From Candidatus Kuenenia stuttgartensis (GTDB lineage Bacteria > Pseudomonadota > Alphaproteobacteria > SMXS01), in NCBI GenBank assembly GCA_943329845.2, contig CALQFM020000021.1, positions 1-57,547 of the forward strand: 57,547 nt of DNA. Reading direction: 5' to 3'. A model generated the notes under the pieces. It was not told the origin of the DNA. It did no database searches and saw only the letters and a list, made by a program, of their open reading frames with translations. The position numbers were made by a program, and so were the translations under genes. Shown one piece after another: positions 44,573 through 52,194 of this stretch. Position 1 is the stretch's first letter, and each line of letters starts with the position of its first letter.

Positions 44573-44665
44573 TTGTCACCCCGGACTTGTTCCGGGGTCT
44601 GTCTATCCGCGTGATGGACCGTGCCCGACATCGACACGGACCCCGGAACAAGTCCGGGGTGACAA
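44573..44665. repeat. Perfect TTGTCACCCCGGACTTGTTC... palindrome (27-bp arms)
   Basis: Arms at 44573-44599 and 44639-44665 are perfect reverse complements, with a 39-base loop. The arm sequence is shared with 37911-37938, so the two loci hold members of one family. It lies in the 338-base divergent gap between two SnoaL genes, which holds no other gene. Confidence 0.93.
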
Positions 44666-44783
44666 TTGGAGGGTTTGGTCGAGCGGCAACCCAATAAGCC
44701 GCCGAGGCCGCTTCCCCGGCACGGCGATAGCGAATAGGCTGTCACCGGGGAACACGATCACACCACGAACCGGGGGAGACCAC

Positions 44784-45248
44784 ATGTCCGATCGACGCGC
44801 CGAAACCGCCGCCGACAAGCACGATATCGAATATCTGCAGCGGCTCTACGCCAAGGCCACCGACAAGCTGGGCAAGAAGACGGCCGAGCTGCGCGAGGAA
44901 GGCCGGCAGATCTACCACCGCATCTTCACGCCCGACGCCAAGGTGCGCACCGCCAACACCGGCAACGACTTCGTCGCCGACGGGCCCGACGGCTGGGCGG
45001 CCGTGGCCGAGAACGCCCTGAAGGACTACATCGGCACCCAGCACCTCATCGGCACCCAGATCGCCGAGGTGAACGGCGACCAGGGCACGCTGGAAAGCTA
45101 CCTGAACGCCTGGCACAAGAACGCGGATGGTTCGGTGTACTACTTCCTCGGCACCTATCTGTCGAAAGTCCGGCGCGGCAAGGACGGCTGGCAGATCTAC
45201 GACATGACGCTCCGGCTCGACACCAGCGGCAACGTCCAGACCACCTGA
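44784..45248 (+). CDS. SnoaL/NTF2-fold protein
   Basis: 154-residue protein. Segments IEYLQRLYAKATDKLG, IYHRIFTPDAKVRTAN and VYYFLGTYLSKVRRGKDGWQ fit the SnoaL-like fold, with the last being the strand-turn-strand before the C-terminus DMTLRLDTSGNVQTT. GGGGGAGACC precedes the ATG. It lies 17 bases before the SDR gene at 45266 and is co-transcribed with it. A decayed copy of its 3' end occurs at 46091-46147. Confidence 0.85.
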   Translation: MSDRRAETAADKHDIEYLQRLYAKATDKLGKKTAELREEGRQIYHRIFTPDAKVRTANTGNDFVADGPDGWAAVAENALKDYIGTQHLIGTQIAEVNGDQGTLESYLNAWHKNADGSVYYFLGTYLSKVRRGKDGWQIYDMTLRLDTSGNVQTT

Positions 45249-45265
45249 CACAAGGAGACCGGATC

Positions 45266-46069
45266 ATGCTGAACGGAAAGGTCGCCGTCGTCACCGGCGC
45301 CGCCACCGGCATCGGCCGCGGCCTGTGCCTCGCCCTGGCGCGGCAGGGCGCGAAAGTCGCCGCGCTGGACATCGACAGCGCCAACAACGAGTACACCGCC
45401 GGCCTCGTCCGCGACGCCGGCGGCCATTGCCTGCCGGTGACCTGCGACGTCGGCGACCGGCAGCAGGTGCGCCTCGCCATGGCGCTGGTGCTGCGCGAGT
45501 TCGGCCGCGTCGACCTGCTGGTGAACAACGCGGCCTTCTGGGACAATTCGTCCCTGCTCGAAGGCACCTATGACAGCCAGACCGCCCAGTTCGAGCAGGC
45601 GATCAGCTCCTGCACCCTGGGCAGCTTCAACTGCTCCAGCGCCGTGGTCCCGGCCCTGCGCGCGGCGGGCGGCGGCAACATCGTCAACCTGATCACCGAG
45701 CATGTGAAGGAAGGCCATTACCTCACCGGCCGCCGTGGCCTGGGCTATGACTGCGCCAAGTTCGCCCAATGGCGCCTGACGGCGGTGCTGGCCGCCGAGC
45801 TGAAGGCCGACAACATCCGCGTCAACGGCCTGTGCTTCGGCGCCACCGACACCCCCATGCTGCGCGGCGAAGCCCCCGACCTCGCCGACATCGCCATGAA
45901 GCCGGAGGATCTGGCCCAGGCGGTGCTGAACGTGATCGCACATGGGCCGGACGGGCCGACGGGAGAGACGTATCTGTTCGGGACGAGCGGGACGCCGAGA
46001 GAAGAGAGCGTTCGGGCGATCGCTGCGTTGGCGCCGGCGGGTGACAGGAAACTTGGCCAGACAGTTTGA
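45266..46069 (+). CDS. Short-chain dehydrogenase/reductase (SDR 3)
   Basis: 267-residue SDR. TGAATGIGRGLCLAL binds the cofactor, LLVNNAAFWDN is the NNAG equivalent, IVNLITEHV replaces the usual NxSS strand, and GYDCAKFAQWRLT gives Y-x3-K (Y-D-C-A-K). The catalytic serine normally in this strand appears to be Thr. AAGGAG supports the ATG. The last codons (APAGDRKLGQTV) overlap the GGTGACAG palindrome at 46040-46081, so the C-terminus may have been altered by an element insertion. Confidence 0.9.
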   Translation: MLNGKVAVVTGAATGIGRGLCLALARQGAKVAALDIDSANNEYTAGLVRDAGGHCLPVTCDVGDRQQVRLAMALVLREFGRVDLLVNNAAFWDNSSLLEGTYDSQTAQFEQAISSCTLGSFNCSSAVVPALRAAGGGNIVNLITEHVKEGHYLTGRRGLGYDCAKFAQWRLTAVLAAELKADNIRVNGLCFGATDTPMLRGEAPDLADIAMKPEDLAQAVLNVIAHGPDGPTGETYLFGTSGTPREESVRAIAALAPAGDRKLGQTV

Positions 46070-46081
46070 TGCGCTGTCACC
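46040..46081. repeat. Short GGTGACAG...CTGTCACC inverted repeat
   Basis: GGTGACAG (46040-46047) and CTGTCACC (46074-46081) are perfect 8-bp complements with a 26-base loop. The same arms form the outer part of the larger element at 24651-24740. The stop codon of SDR 3 lies in the loop. It marks the left edge of the segment containing the SnoaL remnant and the phosphorylase/solenoid genes. Confidence 0.6.
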
Positions 46082-46090
46082 GTATCCTAG

Positions 46091-46147
46091 AAGATTTACG
46101 ACAGGACGCGCAGGCTTGACACCAGTGGTATCGTCCAGACGACCTGA
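46091..46147 (+). pseudogene. 3' remnant of a SnoaL-like gene
   Basis: Read in one frame, these bases encode KIYDRTRRLDTSGIVQTT and a TGA. The end of the SnoaL gene at 44784-45248 reads QIYDMTLRLDTSGNVQTT, so 14 of 18 residues agree and the stop falls at the same place. The upstream part of the gene is absent. It is a leftover of a duplication or of a recombination that brought in the following genes. Confidence 0.8.
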
Positions 46148-46298
46148 CGTTCGGCGGCGCACCCACCACTAGCTGTTTCATGGCGTATCGCGATATGGCA
46201 AAGTCCAAGCCCATGGCGATACGGCACTTACCATGCCCTTGTTCGACGGGTTCATGAAGCCGCATACCCGAGCTATTAGGCGCAACCAGGGGCGATGA

Positions 46299-47465
46299 GT
46301 GGACGATCCGGCCGACATTCTCAAGAATGCGGATTCGCGAGGATTGCGGCGCGTATTGATCGTTACTGCGCTGCCGCTTGAGCGCGATGCGGTGCGGGCG
46401 CATTTTACCGAGATCGGGACCTGTGTAGGTGAGGATGACCGCCTCTACGACTGCTTCGAATATCACTGCGGCGGCAAGGAAGATGCCGCCGCACAAGGAT
46501 GGTTGGTAGTCGTTGCAGAAAGCGGTGCGGGAACGCACGTCGCGCAAAGCGCGGTGTTGTTGGCTCACCAAATGTTCAAGCCCTTCGAACTCATCCTGTT
46601 TGTCGGTGTCGCCGCCTCGCGCAAGAAAGACATTCCGAACGGCAGCGTCGTCGTTTCGGACCGAATCTATTACGCGCATGTCGGCAAGTACGAGGAAGGC
46701 AGCTTTCACAACCGGCCGCGGCTATACAATGTTAGCGCCAATCTCAAAATGCTTGCCACTTGGGTTATCCGCGAGAATGGTTGGCAGAATCGCGTCCGGC
46801 CGATCGACGGCTGGAAGCCGCCGGAAGACGAGAAGTACGTGTCCCTTTTCACGGTTGCTCCCATCGCCAAGATTGCAGGGATCGTCACCGTCGAGGCAGT
46901 TTCCGCCGACATCACGAGTGAGCTCGAGAAGAATATCGAGGCGCACTATCAGGACGCGCACGCGCTTGAGATGGAGGGCTATGGTGCGGCGATGGGGGCT
47001 GACGCGGTCAAAACCCCGATTATTGTAATCCGCGGTATATCGGACATGCGCAAGGACAAAACACCCGAGGACGATGCCATTTACCAGCCGGTCGCAGCTA
47101 TGAATGCTGCGGCGTTCGGTGTGCGCCTACTCGACGAATGGAGTGATCGCCACCAACCCCAGCCGGTAGCCCTCCAACCTATGGCGCAAGCGCAAGCCAC
47201 GACCGAGGATCCCGCACCGGCACCGGCCGGTCGCACTGTGTTCAATCTCGATGCAGAGATTGAGAACCTTTCCGAGGAGCAACTGGAACGGATCGTCGAG
47301 ACTATCCGGCAGCGCACCGGTAAACCGTCTGCATATTGGCAACACCGAAGACCAATCGAGTACGGCGAAACGTCTTATCGAGGCGGTCGCCCCCTATTGG
47401 AGTGCGGATCAACTGCTGCGCTTCGAGAGATATGTGATCGATCATGGGCCGGATTATTCGGATAA
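46299..47465 (+). CDS. Nucleoside phosphorylase (PNP/MTAN)-fold effector domain protein
   Basis: 388 residues. The phosphorylase-type fold runs from VLIVTALPLERDAV (19-32) to about residue 282: LILFVGVAASRKKDIPNGSV (98-117), HALEMEGYGAA (221-231, nucleoside-binding glutamates) and VIRGISDMRKDK (243-254, catalytic aspartate). A Pro/Ala linker (about 284-312) follows, then FNLDAEIENLSEEQLERIVE, which resembles the start of effector-associated domains of STAND proteins. After RQRTG (341) the sequence loses family character. GTG 46299 has AGGGG before it. In STAND-linked systems this domain is a predicted NAD/nucleotide-cleaving effector. It overlaps the next gene in another frame. Confidence 0.82.
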   Translation: MDDPADILKNADSRGLRRVLIVTALPLERDAVRAHFTEIGTCVGEDDRLYDCFEYHCGGKEDAAAQGWLVVVAESGAGTHVAQSAVLLAHQMFKPFELILFVGVAASRKKDIPNGSVVVSDRIYYAHVGKYEEGSFHNRPRLYNVSANLKMLATWVIRENGWQNRVRPIDGWKPPEDEKYVSLFTVAPIAKIAGIVTVEAVSADITSELEKNIEAHYQDAHALEMEGYGAAMGADAVKTPIIVIRGISDMRKDKTPEDDAIYQPVAAMNAAAFGVRLLDEWSDRHQPQPVALQPMAQAQATTEDPAPAPAGRTVFNLDAEIENLSEEQLERIVETIRQRTGKPSAYWQHRRPIEYGETSYRGGRPLLECGSTAALREICDRSWAGLFG

Positions 47466-49248
47466 GGGCACCCCGCCGCCTGAGGCTCGCCGAGCGGTCA
47501 ATTCGATCCTTCGTCGGACTAAGTTGGGCCTGCTCCAGGCGCTGCCTAGTGATCGTCTCTCGGAGGATTCGCTGCGTTTAGTACGGGAGGAATCACGCGT
47601 CTTTGCTGATGGCAAGGTCGGCTCAACCTTTTCAGGCATCCAGTCCATCGGCTCGCCTATTTCGGCGGAAGCGCTGGTGGCTGCGAGTGAGCAGGATATC
47701 GTCCGCGCCTTTGAGAAGCTTCCCGATGCCAGCGGCTGGGATCACCCTAAGCGCCGGATGGCAGGTGGCAACATCCAACTCTCCCGTGAGTTCGCCGACT
47801 TTGCGCGCGACGCACCACATCGTGCTGCGAAGGTGCTTCGCGAGTTGTCGCCACAGACAGGTACCCGTGCGGCAGGCTATGCGCTCTCGGCAATGGCAGA
47901 GAAGGCGGACCCAGACCTGGTATGCGACGTGTTCCGCGATGTGGTCTTCCGTGGTTTCGACGGAGAGGAATTCAGGGGCTCCTGCGCTAGTGCGTTGTCC
48001 CGCCTCTCCCGCCGAGACTTCGTGGTACCACATGATGTCGCTGCTATCCTCGAAGGCTGGCTTCAGACTCCGGTAACAGATCTGCAAGAAAAGGGGGATG
48101 ATTCTAGCCAAGCCGCATCCGACGTTGAGGTCACGAGCGAAGGCGGGGAAACCAGCCACACTGAGGGAGCGGAGCGCGAGCACTCGATCCTCTGGGATAC
48201 GTCCGGAATGGTTATGCTTCCGCATGGAAATTTCCCGATTCTCGACTGCCTAATGAACCTCTATCTACATCGCGGCGATCCTGATGGGTTGATCGACTTG
48301 TTCCAAAGGCATCTCGAAAGAGGCGAGGAAACCGCGATCTGGCAGCCTCTAGTTTATCGGCTTGTGCAGGTTCAGCCGGGAGATCCGACGCGGCTCGTCG
48401 AATTCGTGCGCGCTTTATTTTCCCGTCATCCGGCCCTATCGGGAACACGTGAGGCGGGGTTTTTCCTTGGGCATTTTCACTGGAGGCACCCCGAAGTCGT
48501 GAAAGAGCTCATGCTCGTCTGCAAGCAAGCGACTAACCCCACCGTGCAGCAATATTTCGGCGAGCTTGTCGCACTCGTCGCACTGGTGCAGCCGGAACAG
48601 CAATGGGCTCGCGATGAATTCGATGCCCTGCTCTTACCAAATGTGCCCCTTGCGGCGAGGCATGGCGGTATGGAGACAGCTAGCCACCTGTGGAACGAGG
48701 AAAAGGCCCTGCCCGAGGCAACGCGCTGGCTGGTGGCCGCGATGCCCTTGGCCGATGCTCGGGGCTGGGAGATCATTATCGATCTATTTCGCCAGTTCCA
48801 AGACCTTCAACCGGGTACGTGCACGACGGCACTGCTCGAAGCGATTGCAGATTACCTTCCAACAACGTTTGAAGCAGACCCGACGTACCTCGTTTCGGCA
48901 CTGGCCAGTCTGCTGCCGCACAATGCCGACCTCGTGAGCCGTATCGCTAGTAGACTCGTCGATGTGCAACGTGCCCGGCTCGCCGACCTTCGAACCGGCC
49001 ATTCCGCCGTCGTTCCAGATCTCGTCGACCTTGCGATTACGCTGCATCGTGCTGGAGCCGCCTCACGCGAGGCGGGGATCGCGCTGTTCGAACAACTTAT
49101 GAACCTGGACGCATACCTTGCACGCCAGACCTTCGACGAAATCGACAATCGCTTCCGTGCTACCGCAATGCCTCGCCAACGCCGCCTACCACGCCGCTCA
49201 CAGAGACGTAAGACGCGTCGCGCCACTAGGCCCGCGGAATCTCGTTAA
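47251..49248 (+). CDS. C-terminal alpha-solenoid of a STAND/NACHT (Avs-like) ATPase, NTPase core absent
   Basis: 665 residues from a nominal ATG at 47251; real similarity starts near residue 28. From LIEAVAPYWSADQLLRFERYV onwards it follows the C-terminal solenoid of large antiviral STAND ATPases: QALPSDRLSEDSLRLVRE, SIGSPISAEAL (131-141), NIQLSREFADF, the internal low-complexity stretch, and the final DLVDLAITLHRAGAASREAG and NLDAYLARQTFDEID. There is no P-loop GxxxxGK[ST] and no Walker B anywhere, so the expected NTPase core is missing. The last 25 residues are highly basic. It lies in frame +1 relative to the phosphorylase gene. Probably a decayed gene half; a split functional form cannot be ruled out. 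Confidence 0.78.
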   Translation: MQRLRTFPRSNWNGSSRLSGSAPVNRLHIGNTEDQSSTAKRLIEAVAPYWSADQLLRFERYVIDHGPDYSDKGTPPPEARRAVNSILRRTKLGLLQALPSDRLSEDSLRLVREESRVFADGKVGSTFSGIQSIGSPISAEALVAASEQDIVRAFEKLPDASGWDHPKRRMAGGNIQLSREFADFARDAPHRAAKVLRELSPQTGTRAAGYALSAMAEKADPDLVCDVFRDVVFRGFDGEEFRGSCASALSRLSRRDFVVPHDVAAILEGWLQTPVTDLQEKGDDSSQAASDVEVTSEGGETSHTEGAEREHSILWDTSGMVMLPHGNFPILDCLMNLYLHRGDPDGLIDLFQRHLERGEETAIWQPLVYRLVQVQPGDPTRLVEFVRALFSRHPALSGTREAGFFLGHFHWRHPEVVKELMLVCKQATNPTVQQYFGELVALVALVQPEQQWARDEFDALLLPNVPLAARHGGMETASHLWNEEKALPEATRWLVAAMPLADARGWEIIIDLFRQFQDLQPGTCTTALLEAIADYLPTTFEADPTYLVSALASLLPHNADLVSRIASRLVDVQRARLADLRTGHSAVVPDLVDLAITLHRAGAASREAGIALFEQLMNLDAYLARQTFDEIDNRFRATAMPRQRRLPRRSQRRKTRRATRPAESR

Positions 49249-49504
49249 GTACAAAATATTGCGTGATAAATTTGACCCAACCCCAATCGTGATCGCTTGA
49301 GCTTACTCAGTCTCTGAACGATGCGTTTTAAATTAGGGCAGATCGCACTAACCAAACAGGCGCTTCGGAGGCACCAGCGTGAACCAGCACAGATCGAAAA
49401 GTGACTCCGCTCTTGCCCAGCCAGGCCGCGCTATCCCTTGAACCCCCGCCCCCTCCCCGCTATCACTACCGCCACCTTCCGGCTCTAACGGGGAACGAAC
49501 CACC

Positions 49505-50944
49505 ATGACCTCTGTCGGCATCACCGCCTATGGCGCGTACCTGCCCAAGCGCCGCCTGAACCGGGCGGCCATCGCCGCCGCCAATGCCTGGATGAACCCG
49601 GCGCTGAAGGGCATGGGCAAGGGCGCCAAGGCCATGTGCAACTGGGACGAGGACACGGTCACCATGGCCGTCGAGGCCGGGCGCGACTGCCTGACCGGCA
49701 TCGACCGCGCCACCGTCGACAGCGTCACCCTGGCGTCGACCACCCTGCCCTTCGCCGACCGGCACAATGCCGGCATCGTGCTGGCGGCGCTGACCCTGGA
49801 CGAGAATTCGGAATCCATCGACGTCACCGCCACCCAGCGGGCCGGCACCACGGCGCTGATCAAGGCGCTGAAGGCCGGCGGCAACGCGCTGGTGCTCGCC
49901 GCCGACCACCGCATCGCCAAGCCGGGCAGCGCCCAGGAGATGCAGCTGGGCGACGGCGCCGCCGCGCTGCTGCTGGGCACCGAGAAGGTGATCGCCCGCT
50001 TCCTCGGCTCGCACTCGCTGGCCCGCGACCTGGTCGACCACTACCGCTCGGCCAACGCCGAATACGACTACAATCTGGAAGAGCGCTGGATCCGCGACAT
50101 GGGCTACGACCTGATCGTGCCCGAGGCGGCCAAGCAGGCGCTGGAAAAGGCCGGCGTGGCCGCCGCCGACATCGACCACTTCATCATGCCCGCGATCCAG
50201 AACGGCCTCGACGCGCGCCAGGCCAAGCGCATCGGCGTCAAGGCCGAGGCGGTGCGGAGCAATCGGAACCGCGAGATCGGCGAGGCCGGCGTCGCCCACC
50301 CGCTGCTGATGCTGGTGCACGCGCTGGAGGAAGCGCAGCCGGGCCAGAAGATCATGGTGATCGGCTTCGGCCAGGGCGCCGACGTGCTGATCTTCGAGAC
50401 CACCGACGCGCTGAAGCAGCTGCCGAAGCGGTCCGGTGTCACCGGCCAGCTCGCCCGCGGCGCCGAGGACAACAACTACCAGCGCTTCCTGTCGTTCAAC
50501 GGCCAGATCGACTATGAATGGGGCATTCGCGCCGAGCGCGACAACCGCACCGCCCAGAGCACCGCCTACCGCAAGCGGGATTCGATCACCTCGTTCCTGG
50601 GCGGCAAGTGCACCCAGTGCGGCACCGTGCAGTTCCCCAAGAGCAATGTGTGCGTGAACCCCAACTGCCAGGCCATCGGCACCCAGGTCGACCATCCGTT
50701 CGCCGACCTGGAAGCGGCGGTGAAGACCTTCACCGAGGACAACCTGGCCTATTCGCCGAATCCGCCGCTGCAATATGGTAATATCGGTTTCAACGAAGGC
50801 GGGAACATCTATATGGACCTGACGGATTTCGATTCCGGCACGATCTCGGTCGGCAGCAAGGTCCGGATGGTTTTCCGCATCAAGGACTTCGACGACAAGC
50901 GCGGTTTCCGCCGCTATTTCTGGAAAGCGGCCCCGGCGGCCTGA
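49505..50944 (+). CDS. HMG-CoA synthase-like protein fused to DUF35 zinc ribbon/OB-fold
   Basis: 479 residues. Residues 1-310 have the thiolase-like fold of HMG-CoA synthase/KAS III (VGITAYGAYLPKRRLNR, then QLGDGAAALLLG and GEAGVAHPLLML). The nucleophile region reads DVTATQRAGTTAL, so by eye Gln111 occupies the place of the catalytic Cys. The C-terminal DUF35 domain has a zinc ribbon with Cys369, 372, 383 and 388 (CTQCGTVQFPKSNVCVNPNC) and an OB-fold end. DUF35 proteins partner with SCP2-type thiolases as retro-aldolases in sterol side-chain breakdown. The following gene is such a thiolase, so a joint complex is likely; the exact reaction is unknown. Confidence 0.87.
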   Translation: MTSVGITAYGAYLPKRRLNRAAIAAANAWMNPALKGMGKGAKAMCNWDEDTVTMAVEAGRDCLTGIDRATVDSVTLASTTLPFADRHNAGIVLAALTLDENSESIDVTATQRAGTTALIKALKAGGNALVLAADHRIAKPGSAQEMQLGDGAAALLLGTEKVIARFLGSHSLARDLVDHYRSANAEYDYNLEERWIRDMGYDLIVPEAAKQALEKAGVAAADIDHFIMPAIQNGLDARQAKRIGVKAEAVRSNRNREIGEAGVAHPLLMLVHALEEAQPGQKIMVIGFGQGADVLIFETTDALKQLPKRSGVTGQLARGAEDNNYQRFLSFNGQIDYEWGIRAERDNRTAQSTAYRKRDSITSFLGGKCTQCGTVQFPKSNVCVNPNCQAIGTQVDHPFADLEAAVKTFTEDNLAYSPNPPLQYGNIGFNEGGNIYMDLTDFDSGTISVGSKVRMVFRIKDFDDKRGFRRYFWKAAPAA

Positions 50945-50986
50945 GACGGCAACTGGTGCGCATAGAACAGACGAAAGGACAGAGAG

Positions 50987-52186
50987 ATGGCTGGCATTCG
51001 TGACAAGGTGGCGATCATCGGCATGGGCTGCTCCAAGTTCGGCGAGCGCTGGGACGCCAGCCCCGACGATCTGATGCTGGAGGCCTATACCGAGGCCCTC
51101 GCCGACGCGGCCATCGCCAAGGAAGACATCCAGATGGCGTGGCTGGGCGTGTTCTTCGACGAGCAGAACGTCGGCAAGTCGGCGATCCCGCTGTCGCAGG
51201 CGCTGCGCCTGCCCAACATCCCGGTGACCCGCGTCGAGAACCTCTGCGCCACCGGCACCGAGGCGCTGCGCGGCGCGGTCTATGCGGTCGCCGCCGGCGC
51301 CTGCGACATCGCCATGGCGCTGGGCGTCGAGAAGCTGAAGGACACCGGCTATGGCGGCCTGCCCGAGCGCACCAAGGGCACGTTCGAGGATCTGTGGCAG
51401 CCCAACTCCACGGCGCCCGGCTCGTTCGCCCAGCTCGCCAGCGCCTATTCGGCCAAGCACGGCGTCGACATGCAGGACCTGAAGCGCGCCATGGCGCATG
51501 TGTCGTGGAAGAGCCACCAGAACGGCGCCAAGAACCCGAAGGCGCATCTGCAGTCGGTCGTCGACATGGACAAGATCCTGAACGCGCCGATGGTGTCGTT
51601 CCCGCTCGGCCTGTTCGACTGCTGCGGCGTGTCGGACGGCGCCGCCTGCGCCATCGTCACCACGCCGGAGAAGGCCCGCGAGATGGGCTTCGACAATCCG
51701 GTGGTGGTGAAGGCGCTGCAGCTCGCCGCCTCCAACGGCGTCGAGATGAGCCACAATTCGTGGGACGGCTCCTACACCATGACCACGCGGATGGCCGCCC
51801 AGCGCGCCTATGCCGAAGCCGGCATCAAGGACCCGCTGAAGGAGCTGTCGATGACCGAGGTGCATGACTGCTTCTCGATCACCGAGCTGGTGGTGATGGA
51901 GGACCTGGGCCTGTCGAAGGAAGGCCAGGGCTACAAGGACATCCTGAACGGCAAGTACGACGCCGACGGCGAGGTGCCCTGTCAGATCGACGGCGGCCTG
52001 AAGTGCTTCGGCCACCCGATCGGCGCGTCCGGCCTGCGCATGGCCTACGAGGTCTACACCCAGATCAACGGCCGGGCGGGCAGCCGCCAGCTGAAGGACC
52101 CGGTGATGGGCCTGACCCACAACCTGGGCGGCATCCCGAACCGGAACGTTTGCAGCGTCTCGATCCTCGGCCGCCTCAACCAATAG
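50987..52186 (+). CDS. SCP2-type thiolase/acetyl-CoA acetyltransferase
   Basis: 399-residue thiolase-like protein. Cys87 is in ENLCATGTEALRGA, the HDCFS motif in EVHDCFSITEL, and the conserved C-terminal GGLKCFGHPIGASGLRM carries the other catalytic Cys and His. This is the SCP2/Ltp2 branch rather than FadA-type. Some members with DUF35 partners act as retro-aldolases cutting C-C bonds after hydration of side chains. It lies 42 bases after the HMGS/DUF35 gene and 8 bases before an SDR gene, forming a compact three-gene module. Confidence 0.92.
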   Translation: MAGIRDKVAIIGMGCSKFGERWDASPDDLMLEAYTEALADAAIAKEDIQMAWLGVFFDEQNVGKSAIPLSQALRLPNIPVTRVENLCATGTEALRGAVYAVAAGACDIAMALGVEKLKDTGYGGLPERTKGTFEDLWQPNSTAPGSFAQLASAYSAKHGVDMQDLKRAMAHVSWKSHQNGAKNPKAHLQSVVDMDKILNAPMVSFPLGLFDCCGVSDGAACAIVTTPEKAREMGFDNPVVVKALQLAASNGVEMSHNSWDGSYTMTTRMAAQRAYAEAGIKDPLKELSMTEVHDCFSITELVVMEDLGLSKEGQGYKDILNGKYDADGEVPCQIDGGLKCFGHPIGASGLRMAYEVYTQINGRAGSRQLKDPVMGLTHNLGGIPNRNVCSVSILGRLNQ

Positions 52187-52194
52187 ACCCACCA

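Noticed and set aside
46299-47465. Classical housekeeping MTA/SAH nucleosidase.
   Set aside because: The protein is much longer than MTAN, has a linker and a helical extension, and is overlapped by a STAND-type solenoid; the pattern fits effector-type phosphorylases better.
49249-49504. Possible tRNA or attachment site at the right edge of the phosphorylase/solenoid segment.
   Set aside because: No cloverleaf, no direct repeat with the left edge and no integrase were found in these 256 bases.
49466-52192. A minus-strand open frame of more than 900 codons opposite the HMGS and thiolase genes.
   Set aside because: It is antisense to two clearly conserved genes and its sequence is rich in Ala, Gly, Arg, His and Val in the pattern made by mirrored high-GC coding DNA. 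Similar long mirror frames oppose rel, the PQQ gene and the carboxylase gene.
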